A DNA stretch of 38,876 nucleotides. It comes from a virus. Below, piece after piece: positions 24,673 to 30,416 of this stretch. Made by a program: the position numbers and the translations under genes. Each line of letters begins with the position of its first letter. The stretch's first letter is position 1. The notes below the pieces were generated by a model, which made no database searches, had not been told where the DNA came from, and saw only the letters and a list, made by a program, of their open reading frames with translations. Where the stretch lies: the IMG/VR virus record IMGVR_UViG_3300045970_000259, positions 1-38,876 of that record; one strand, 5' to 3'.

Positions 24673-24891
24673 TCAGGCGGCGATACGGCGACGCTTCTCG
24701 ACCTCGATGCCGAGCAGCGCTGCGACGCTTAGACGCCCGTTTGATGCCTCGGCCAGTCGCTTCGCTAATCCGATGGAGGGGCGACGATGACCGTATGCGA
24801 TTTGCGTAAAGTAGTTAGGCGACGTGCCGATTCGATCACACAGATCGGGCACCTCGGCGCGGTGCTTGAGGAGGAAGGTCTTGGCATCCAT
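24673..24891 (-). CDS. Cro-like HTH regulator
   Basis: A 72-residue protein of the Cro/HTH_3 type. The helix-turn-helix runs VPDLCDRIGTSPNYFTQIAY and then GHRRPSIGLAKRLAEASNG. It is the first gene of the right early operon. I chose ATG 24891 (MDAKTFLLKH) because the -10 hexamer TAATAT (24904-24899) places the transcript start at about this A, leaving no leader. An upstream in-frame ATG at 24897 would lie inside the promoter. It should bind the TTAGC-N5-GCTAA operators and oppose the repressor read from the other strand. Confidence 0.82.
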   Translation of the reverse strand: MDAKTFLLKHRAEVPDLCDRIGTSPNYFTQIAYGHRRPSIGLAKRLAEASNGRLSVAALLGIEVEKRRRIAA

Positions 24892-24898
24892 GACCATA

Positions 24899-24940
24899 AT
24901 ATTAGCGTTTTGCTAAGCAATGTCAATAGCGCGGCGCGAA
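24899..24940 (-). promoter_or_regulatory. Right early promoter and operators (PR/OR)
   Basis: On the minus strand TTGACA (24926-24921), a 16-base spacer and TAATAT (24904-24899) form a strong promoter for the Cro-like gene. The spacer holds the palindrome TTAGC-N5-GCTAA (24902-24916). A second site with two mismatches (24926-24940) is centred 24 bp away. The same promoter and operator set is found at 25740-25781. A promoter for the repressor itself is not obvious. Confidence 0.85.
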
Positions 24941-24975
24941 TACACGGCATAGACTGGATGCTGTGCAATCCACAG

Positions 24976-25356
24976 ATGGACAACAAATCCATCCGAAGGA
25001 TTAACCTGATCGGCTTGATCGCCGAATTCGGCACCATTGAGGCCCTGGCCCGGGCAACCGGCGCCGTTGCCAACTATCTGAGCCAGATCAAAAGCGGGTC
25101 GCGCAATATGGGGGATGCTTTGGCTCGGCAGTTGGAGCAGCGAATGGCTAAAGAGATGGGATGGATGGACTCCCCGCACTTCGCTTCGCCCGAGGCCACG
25201 ATGTCCGCGACTGAAGCGCTGCAAATCCTTGACGCGCTGTCAGTTGATGACCGTGAGGCTTGGATGCGGCACGGCAGGCTGCTTGTTGAGGGTAACGCGG
25301 CGCGCGGCGTCAGCAATCCGTTTGGCAAGATTCCGCGAGGCGGAAAGGGAAAGTAA
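24976..25356 (+). CDS. CI-like phage repressor, HTH without peptidase domain
   Basis: A 126-residue regulator, divergent from the Cro-like gene. The start ATG 24976 (MDNKSIRRIN) is chosen because the upstream frame runs over the Cro-like gene and the operators; ATG 24958 is an alternative, and neither has a clear ribosome-binding site. The HTH is GTIEALARATGAVANYLSQI. The C-terminal part (TEALQILDALSVDDREAWMR) resembles small phage Cro/C1-type regulators. The LexA-like Ser-Lys peptidase of lambda CI is absent, so induction should not use RecA-aided self-cleavage. It probably binds the 15-bp palindromes at OR and OL to keep lysogeny. Confidence 0.78.
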   Translation: MDNKSIRRINLIGLIAEFGTIEALARATGAVANYLSQIKSGSRNMGDALARQLEQRMAKEMGWMDSPHFASPEATMSATEALQILDALSVDDREAWMRHGRLLVEGNAARGVSNPFGKIPRGGKGK

Positions 25357-25676
25357 TGGAGTTTTTCTTCTTCATGGCGGTCGCGGCGCTGATCGCCTTT
25401 CTCGCCCTCATGTTGCAGCGCAAGAAAGACGCCCGGGGCACAGCCACCCACATTTGCGCCGGCTGCGGGGCGCAAGGAATGCCGACGCAGAGAGATAAAG
25501 GAAGTGGATTCATCGAAATCATCCTTTGGCTCTGCTTCATCATCCCCGGCCTGATTTATTCGATCTGGCGCCGCTCGGGATTGGCGAACAGTTGCCAGAT
25601 ATGCAGATCAACCGACATCATCCCGATTGACTCGCCGCGCGGCCGCAAACTGGCCGGAGAGTTCGGCGCCAGATAG
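25356..25676 (+). CDS. Membrane protein with zinc-ribbon cysteines, next to repressor
   Basis: A 106-residue protein with an N-terminal membrane helix (MEFFFFMAVAALIAFLALML), a C-x2-C pair (CAGCG), a second hydrophobic stretch (FIEIILWLCFIIPGLIYSIW, similar in style to YqaE/LITAF-like hairpins) and a second C-x2-C (CQIC). The two cysteine pairs suggest one zinc ribbon held at the membrane. It overlaps the repressor stop (TAATG), so it should be made in lysogens. In lambda this place holds rex genes. Superinfection exclusion is a plausible inference but is unproven. A terminator follows. Confidence 0.7.
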   Translation: MEFFFFMAVAALIAFLALMLQRKKDARGTATHICAGCGAQGMPTQRDKGSGFIEIILWLCFIIPGLIYSIWRRSGLANSCQICRSTDIIPIDSPRGRKLAGEFGAR

Positions 25677-25704
25677 TCTAAGCCTTCCCACCTCGTCCGC
25701 CGAA

Positions 25705-25728
25705 GCCCGCCCAGTGCGGGCGTTTTTT
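25705..25728 (+). terminator. Intrinsic terminator of the repressor operon
   Basis: A perfect 6-bp GC stem (GCCCGC and GCGGGC, loop CCAGT) is followed by GTTTTTT. It ends the repressor and membrane-protein transcript just before the left operator region. Confidence 0.88.
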
Positions 25729-25739
25729 CGTCTTCGATA

Positions 25740-25781
25740 TTCGCATTTTGCTATTGACAAGTCTTAGCAGTCTGCTAATAT
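25740..25781 (+). promoter_or_regulatory. Left early promoter and operators (PL/OL)
   Basis: TTGACA (25754-25759), a 16-base spacer and TAATAT (25776-25781) repeat the right promoter exactly. The spacer holds TTAGCAG-T-CTGCTAA (25764-25778), a perfect 15-bp palindrome. A second site with two mismatches, TTCGC-N5-GCTAT (25740-25754), is centred 24 bp upstream, as at the right operator. It drives the plus-strand early operon starting at 25933 after a leader of about 145 bases, where no clear antitermination site was recognised. Confidence 0.86.
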
Positions 25782-25932
25782 TCCTCCCATCGGCTAAGGC
25801 CGTAGCAGCAAACCGCCCCGGGAAGGTAGGGCGCCACCGACCAGCACCAATGCGTGAGTCCCAAGCGGCGGCAACGGCAAGCGGTCACCGGCAGAGGGCG
25901 GCAGCAAGGCAACGAACTGGGAGAGAGGAACC

Positions 25933-26304
25933 ATGAAAGCAAACCGCAGCATCGCCGGCCTTACCGCGCTGGCGTTCGCAGTCAGCGTCACCGGCTGCGC
26001 CACCAAGGGCGCCGACATTGCAGCGTCCTACGTCCCCGCCAGCATCTACGAGGGCGCTTCGTGCAAGCAGCTCGCAGCCGACATCGTCGAAGTGCAAGGC
26101 AAGGTCATCGAGCTGACGGCCAAGCAGGATACCGCCGCCGGCAACGACACGGCGCTGGTCGTGGTGTCCGCGATCCTGTTCTGGCCGGCCATCTTCTTCG
26201 TCGGCGGCAAGGGCGCGCAGGAAGCCGAGTTGGCGAGGCTCAAAGGCAGCGCCGAAACGATGAACAAGACGTACAAGGCCAAGAACTGCGAGGTGGCGTC
26301 ATGA
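25933..26304 (+). CDS. Lipoprotein, first gene of left early operon
   Basis: A 123-residue protein with a bacterial lipoprotein signal: positively charged start (MKANRSIAG), hydrophobic core and lipobox VTGC (Cys20). After the signal come a Lys/Ala-rich helical part and a hydrophobic stretch (ALVVVSAILFWPAIFFVGG) that may cross a membrane or form a hairpin. The start has a strong GAGAGAGGAA site. As the first gene after OL/PL it should be made early in infection. Homologous-looking lipoproteins occur in bacterial genomes, so it could be a lysogenic-conversion or exclusion gene. The function is unknown. Confidence 0.75.
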   Translation: MKANRSIAGLTALAFAVSVTGCATKGADIAASYVPASIYEGASCKQLAADIVEVQGKVIELTAKQDTAAGNDTALVVVSAILFWPAIFFVGGKGAQEAELARLKGSAETMNKTYKAKNCEVAS

Positions 26305-26546
26305 GCGATCTGGACAAAGAAGCGGTGCGCAACGCTTGCCTCGAAGCCATTCGTTACATCGGCTTCACGCTGTACCGCGCCAACGAATGCGACGAAAAGC
26401 ACTTGATGGTATGGCAATGGGAAGGGATCGCTGCGCGAATGAAGGTCGCATTGCAGGCGCTCGAATCGTCGCGCAGGAACGTTGCGCCGCTCACCGCGGC
26501 CGAACTGGACGCGCGCGACATCGCCGAAGTGGAGCTGCGCGCATGA
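26301..26546 (+). CDS. Small helical protein, unknown
   Basis: An 81-residue protein (MSDLDKEAVRNACLEAIRYI), mainly alpha-helical by composition, with amphipathic stretches (WQWEGIAARMKVALQALESS) and an acidic tail. It overlaps the lipoprotein stop by ATGA and the next start likewise, so it is part of the same unit. I do not recognise a family. The ATG at 26301 is the translation-coupled start; the longer frame upstream shadows the lipoprotein gene. Confidence 0.65.
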   Translation: MSDLDKEAVRNACLEAIRYIGFTLYRANECDEKHLMVWQWEGIAARMKVALQALESSRRNVAPLTAAELDARDIAEVELRA

Positions 26547-26725
26547 AGGACTACAAAATCAGCGCCCTCGCCGATACCGACATGCGCCAGTACGAATTCA
26601 CCCGCAACAGCCGCCTCCCGCGCGGCACGTTCGACAGCGACGCGTGGTATCGGCGGCAGGACTGCGTTGTCTTCGGCGTCTGCTGCATCGTGGGCGCGGC
26701 GTTGCTAATCGGGATCGTAGGATAA
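26543..26725 (+). CDS. Small membrane protein, unknown
   Basis: A 60-residue protein (MKDYKISALADTDMRQYEFT) whose last 20 residues (VVFGVCCIVGAALLIGIVG) form one transmembrane helix, so it is probably a tail-anchored inner-membrane protein. The N-terminal part is polar and the helix has two adjacent cysteines. It overlaps the preceding stop by ATGA. Small membrane proteins early in the left operon often affect host physiology or exclude other phages; nothing here proves that. Confidence 0.6.
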   Translation: MKDYKISALADTDMRQYEFTRNSRLPRGTFDSDAWYRRQDCVVFGVCCIVGAALLIGIVG

Positions 26726-26738
26726 AAAAGGAAACACA

Positions 26739-27542
26739 ATGAACTATGGAAATATTGAGCTATCAGTCGAGGTTGTTACTCCGGCAATCGCCGCTCTCTG
26801 GCTAGATTCGAATGACGTTAACCGCCGGCTTCGCAGCAAGGTTGTAGATATGTATGCCTCTGACATGTCAAAAGGCGCTTGGGAGTGGAAACCTATAGCC
26901 ATTTGTTTTGATACCGAAAACAAACTAGGCAACGGTCAGCACACCTTAAACGCAATCGTGAAAGCTGGCATCGAGCAGACAATGCTGATTGCTCGTAATT
27001 GCAGAAGGGAACAAATCGCCGCAATGGATATTGGAGTTCGCCGAAGCGTAGAAGACATTGGCCACTTTCTTAATATCGATGTGAACCGGCGTGAATTGTC
27101 CACGGCGAGGGCAATCAAGTATGGAATAAACGACAACAATACGCGGTCATTTTCAGACCTTTATGACGCCTTTGTTGAGCATGAGGAGGCGATAAATTTT
27201 GTTATGGAGCGGGCAGTATCAAAAACGATTGGAATGAACGCGTCCGTTTTGAGTGTCGTCGCCGTCGCATGGTACGCGCATGACAGAGATGATCTGTCTA
27301 GATTTCTGCGCCTTTTGTCCTCCGGAATAGCTGAGGAACCGAGAGATAAAACCATCATTCGTTTGCGTGATTTCTGTCACTCGCTGCGCGGCGGAGCCAA
27401 CTCGCGCCCAATACGCCTCGAATTGCATAAGAAGACGGCATCCGCGTTAGACAGCTATCTATCCGGAAAAACCAAGTCGAAGCTTTATGGATCTTCCACC
27501 AATAAATTCAAACTTTCAGCCGCAAAACATGCGTCGCTATGA
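26739..27542 (+). CDS. Phage protein with GQH motif, ParB-N-like family, unknown role
   Basis: A 267-residue protein (MNYGNIELSVEVVTPAIAAL). The segment VNRRLRSKVVDMYASDM, then GAWEWKPIAICFDTE and LGNGQHTLNAIVKAG follows a common phage family whose signature is usually DGQHRL; here the first residue is Asn and the last basic residue is replaced by Thr. These proteins look like ParB-N-domain relatives. The gene is clearly more AT-rich than its flanks and has a GGAAAC ribosome-binding region, pointing to separate acquisition. It follows the small membrane gene after 13 bases. Biochemical function is not known to me. Confidence 0.7.
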   Translation: MNYGNIELSVEVVTPAIAALWLDSNDVNRRLRSKVVDMYASDMSKGAWEWKPIAICFDTENKLGNGQHTLNAIVKAGIEQTMLIARNCRREQIAAMDIGVRRSVEDIGHFLNIDVNRRELSTARAIKYGINDNNTRSFSDLYDAFVEHEEAINFVMERAVSKTIGMNASVLSVVAVAWYAHDRDDLSRFLRLLSSGIAEEPRDKTIIRLRDFCHSLRGGANSRPIRLELHKKTASALDSYLSGKTKSKLYGSSTNKFKLSAAKHASL

Positions 27543-27648
27543 CATCGACGCCGTCATCGCCGCCGCGCGCAAGCGGCTGCACGAACGAATTAACAGATCA
27601 GTGGCGCAGCGTCTGCGCCGGATGCGAGAACAGGAGCAGAAGAAATGA
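27487..27648 (+). CDS. Very small basic protein overlapping both neighbours
   Basis: A 53-codon frame starts at ATG 27487 (MDLPPINSNF), with a second in-frame ATG at 27529 (MRRYDIDAVI, 39 residues), and stops at TGA 27648, overlapping the next gene's start as ATGA. The latter half, AARKRLHERINRSVAQRLRR, is a strongly basic helix. ATG 27487 has a GAAG-type ribosome-binding site at a good distance. The ATGA coupling and the GC-rich codons after 27543 support a real gene. The function is unknown; a nucleic-acid-binding peptide would fit. Confidence 0.5.
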   Translation: MDLPPINSNFQPQNMRRYDIDAVIAAARKRLHERINRSVAQRLRRMREQEQKK

Positions 27649-28034
27649 ACAGACCTATTGAACTGACCACACTGGCCGCAGCTTGGCGCGCCGCCAAGGA
27701 CGCAGAGGAAGCCGCAAGGCAGCAGCGGCTTGACATCGAGGCTTCGCTGCTCGAGTCCGTGCCCACCGTATCCGAGGGAACAGCGAGCCTCGAAGCCGGC
27801 CCGTACAAAGTCACCGTCACCACCAAACTGAACCGTTCGGTAGACAGCGACAAACTGCAGGGCCTGTGGGACCGGCTAGTGCCCAAGGCGCAAGGCTGCT
27901 TCACCTGGAAGGCGACGATCAAAGTCGCCGAGTTGCGCAAGGTGCAGGAATTTATCCCCGACTCCTACGCCCTGCTCGCCACCGTTATCGAGGCGAAGCC
28001 GGCCAAGGCGTCAATCAGCGTGGAGTTGATCTAA
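27645..28034 (+). CDS. Recombination-module accessory protein, unknown
   Basis: A 129-residue protein (MNRPIELTTLAAAWRAAKDA). An N-terminal helical hairpin (EEAARQQRLDIEASLL) precedes a beta-rich part (AGPYKVTVTTKLNRSVDSDK, then WKATIKVAELRKVQEF). Proteins of this plan commonly precede Sak4-type genes in phage recombination modules, and here it overlaps the Sak4-like start by TAATG. It may be a partner or loading factor; that is inference from order only. Confidence 0.65.
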   Translation: MNRPIELTTLAAAWRAAKDAEEAARQQRLDIEASLLESVPTVSEGTASLEAGPYKVTVTTKLNRSVDSDKLQGLWDRLVPKAQGCFTWKATIKVAELRKVQEFIPDSYALLATVIEAKPAKASISVELI

Positions 28035-28795
28035 TGGTCATCTCTCTTTCATCCGTCGCCCGCAACCGCGACCTCAAGCCGCCGCGCATCATGACCTTCG
28101 GTTCTCATGGCATTGGGAAATCGACCTTTGCCGCTTCTGCCCCGTCGCCAATTTTCATTCTCACTGAGGACGGCCTTGGCGTGCTCGAAGTTGATCACTT
28201 CCCTTTGGCAACAGAGTTTGACGACGTGATCGAGGCCATTGGTGCGCTGTACAACGAAGAGCATCAGTTTCAAACGGTCGTTATCGATAGCCTCGATTGG
28301 ACTGAGAATTTGATCTGGCAGGACGTCAATAGCAAGTACGACGCCAAGGATCTGGCGTACGGAAAAGGAGCCGTTATAGCGGCAGATTATTGGCGTCAAA
28401 TTCTCGATGGGCTCAATGCGCTTCGTAACGATAAAGGAATGGCGGTCGTTTTGCTGGCGCATTGCGAGATCAAGCGGTTTGATTCACCAGAGACAGAAAG
28501 CTACGAACGCTACCAACCAAAGCTGCAGACCCGATCGTCGGCATTGGTGCAGGAATGGTGCGACTGCGTTCTGTTTGCCAACTTCCGCACAATCGTGCGC
28601 AAGGAGGACGTTGGCTTCAATAATACGGTTGCGCGAGGAATAACTACCGGCGAGCGGCTGCTTTACGCAACTGAGAAGCCCGCCTATCTGGCAAAGAACA
28701 GATACTCGCTCCCTGACTCCCTGCCGTTTTCGTGGCAGGCACTCGAAGACGCCATAACGGCATCGACAGCCGTTGCCGGCAAGGGCGTCGAGTAA
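28034..28795 (+). CDS. Sak4-like RecA-fold ATPase (recombinase)
   Basis: A 253-residue ATPase. Walker A is GSHGIGKST (about 23-31) and Walker B is TVVIDS (about 81-86). A later VVLLAHCE and the QTRSSALVQEWCDCVLFANF stretch match Sak4-like, RecA-core proteins that promote annealing of single-stranded DNA with SSB. Start ATG 28034 overlaps the preceding stop; the longer frame upstream is a shadow. Next to it are a DUF669-type protein and a RecB/Cas4-like exonuclease, together a full annealing-type recombination set. GC is slightly lower than in the flanks. Confidence 0.87.
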   Translation: MVISLSSVARNRDLKPPRIMTFGSHGIGKSTFAASAPSPIFILTEDGLGVLEVDHFPLATEFDDVIEAIGALYNEEHQFQTVVIDSLDWTENLIWQDVNSKYDAKDLAYGKGAVIAADYWRQILDGLNALRNDKGMAVVLLAHCEIKRFDSPETESYERYQPKLQTRSSALVQEWCDCVLFANFRTIVRKEDVGFNNTVARGITTGERLLYATEKPAYLAKNRYSLPDSLPFSWQALEDAITASTAVAGKGVE

Positions 28796-29283
28796 TGCCG
28801 CGTCCTGCCGCACCAGTGCTCGAGCGGTTTTACGCATCGATCAAGAAGCAGCCGAATGGTTGTTGGCTGTGGGAACGGTCGATGCGCCCAAACGGTTATG
28901 GCCTGTTTCGCTTCGCCGGAACGCGCGAACAGATTTCCGCCCATCGGTTGTCGTTTCAGTTGTTCAAAGGCGACATCGCTGCCGGCGCCCTGGTTCTGCA
29001 TTCGTGCGACGTCAAGAACTGCGTCAACCCTGAGCATCTTCGACTTGGCACGCAATCGATGAACGTGCTCGAAGCATATGCACGCGGTCGGCAGAAGCCT
29101 TATGCACCTTCGCGACCAGGGCAGTTGAACGGGCAAGCAAAACTGAGCAATCAGCAAGCGGACGAGATTCGCTCGCGTCCGGAGACATGCACCGCACTAG
29201 CCCCACTGTATGGCGTTTCAATTGCGACGATCAGCTTGATCCGTCTTGGTCGTCGCTATCCCCCGCAACACCAACCTACCTAA
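28795..29283 (+). CDS. HNH_3 endonuclease with C-terminal HTH
   Basis: A 162-residue free-standing nuclease. NGCWLWERSMRPNGYGLF and AHRLSFQLFKG, then VLHSCDVKNCVNPEHLRLGT are the signature of HNH_3 (PF13392) nucleases, with the catalytic His in the AHRL and HSCD segments and Asn in CVNPEHL. A C-terminal helix-turn-helix (KLSNQQADEIRS, then ALAPLYGVSIATISLIRLGR) should give DNA specificity. Start overlaps the Sak4-like stop as TAATG. Such nucleases behave as homing elements, and here it splits the Sak4-like and DUF669-type genes. Confidence 0.88.
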   Translation: MPRPAAPVLERFYASIKKQPNGCWLWERSMRPNGYGLFRFAGTREQISAHRLSFQLFKGDIAAGALVLHSCDVKNCVNPEHLRLGTQSMNVLEAYARGRQKPYAPSRPGQLNGQAKLSNQQADEIRSRPETCTALAPLYGVSIATISLIRLGRRYPPQHQPT

Positions 29284-29297
29284 AGGACAGACCCATC

Positions 29298-29789
29298 ATG
29301 GCAGACCTATCTTTCTTTAACGCTCAGGACGTCGAACCCCTGCAGCCGATGACCGTGCTCCCGCGCGGCCGTTACAACGCGATGATCACTGCGTCCGAGG
29401 ACAAGCCGACCAAGTCGGGCACGGGTGCGTACCTGCAGCTCGAGTTCACCGTCATCGACGGCCCGTGCGCCAACCGCAAGGTCTGGGCGCGCCTCAACCT
29501 CGACAACCCGAGCGAGACGGCAGTCAAGATCGCCAAGGGCGAACTGGCCGCCATCTATCAGGCCTTGGGCATTCAAGCCGCGTCGGACTCGGCCGAACTG
29601 CACGACAAGCCGCTGGTGATCGAGGTCGCCGTCGAGGCCAAGGATGGCAACGAGAACAACCGCATCAAGGCATACATGGCTGCCGGAGGATCGACTGCCT
29701 CCCCGATCGCGCGCGCCCCCGCGCCGAAGCCGGCAAGCCCGCCCGCCGCGAAGACCGCGTCGCGCCCCTGGGCCAAGCAGGCCGCCTAA
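29298..29789 (+). CDS. DUF669-type single-strand DNA-binding protein candidate
   Basis: A 163-residue protein (MADLSFFNAQDVEPLQPMTV). The segment PRGRYNAMITASEDKPTKSG, then YLQLEFTVIDGPCANRKVW and RLNLDN is the DUF669-type pattern. These proteins lie beside Sak4/RecA-like recombinases and may act as phage SSBs. The C-terminal tail is Ala/Pro-rich and basic (ARAPAPKPASPPAAK), and ends PWAKQAA, so it lacks an acidic SSB tip. AGGA precedes the ATG at a moderate distance. Confidence 0.78.
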   Translation: MADLSFFNAQDVEPLQPMTVLPRGRYNAMITASEDKPTKSGTGAYLQLEFTVIDGPCANRKVWARLNLDNPSETAVKIAKGELAAIYQALGIQAASDSAELHDKPLVIEVAVEAKDGNENNRIKAYMAAGGSTASPIARAPAPKPASPPAAKTASRPWAKQAA

Positions 29790-29837
29790 TCAACCCTGGG
29801 GGAAAGCGCCAGCGAGTACCCCAACAACCCATCCATC

Positions 29838-30416
29838 ATGGAACAAATCAAGGCAATCGAAACACTCTATAAGGGCTTCCGTTTTCGCTCGCGACTTGAG
29901 GCGCGTTGGGCGGTGTTTTTTGATGTTCTCGGGTTGCGTTGGGATTATGAACCGCAAGGATTTGAAACAACGTTTGGACGCTATTTGCCAGACTTTTTTC
30001 TACATTGCGAGGAGGGCACCGAGCGCCGCCCTGGATCCGGGCGGTGGATTGAGATTAAAGGCGTTGAAGATCCGTTGGCTTTGCCAAAGTTGCGTGACGT
30101 ATGCATGGCAACAGAACACAGTGGTTTTCTATTTTATGGATTGCCTAGCGAGCGGGCGTGGCACCACGTTCACCATTCTGGATGCATTAAACCTTGGCCC
30201 AGCCAAATGCCAGACGGCATTGGTGAAGATGAGGAGTCTTGGCGATTCTACGTCTTTGCCTGCATGTTTCCATGGGTTGCAAACGACAACGTAAGCGAAG
30301 CGGTAAGTGCTGCAAAAGCGGCTCGTTTTGAGCACGGCGAGCAAAACGAATTCATGTCAAGTCCGTCATTTCTTCGCTCACTGGCGAACTTGATAGAAAG
30401 CAAAAGGAAGTCTTGA
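29838..30416 (+). CDS. PD-(D/E)XK nuclease-like phage protein
   Basis: A 192-residue protein (MEQIKAIETLYKGFRFRSRL). The motif FRSRLEARWAVFFDVLGLRW, then YEPQGFETTFGRYLPDFFL and WIEIKG has the Glu, Asp and ExK of the restriction-endonuclease fold, a layout seen in many phage proteins of uncertain function. The C-terminal half has no recognised domain. It is AT-richer than its neighbours. It sits between the SSB-like gene and the large exonuclease-like gene and could help DNA processing or degrade host DNA. Confidence 0.72.
   Translation: MEQIKAIETLYKGFRFRSRLEARWAVFFDVLGLRWDYEPQGFETTFGRYLPDFFLHCEEGTERRPGSGRWIEIKGVEDPLALPKLRDVCMATEHSGFLFYGLPSERAWHHVHHSGCIKPWPSQMPDGIGEDEESWRFYVFACMFPWVANDNVSEAVSAAKAARFEHGEQNEFMSSPSFLRSLANLIESKRKS

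Noticed and set aside
24950-24964. Third operator (OR3) at the next 24-bp step
   Set aside because: Only part of one half-site matches TTAGC-N5-GCTAA; too weak to call.
25782-25932. nut-type antitermination site or small RNA in the leader of the left operon
   Set aside because: Only a 4-bp CGGC/GCCG hairpin near the start; no boxA-like sequence or N-like gene was recognised.
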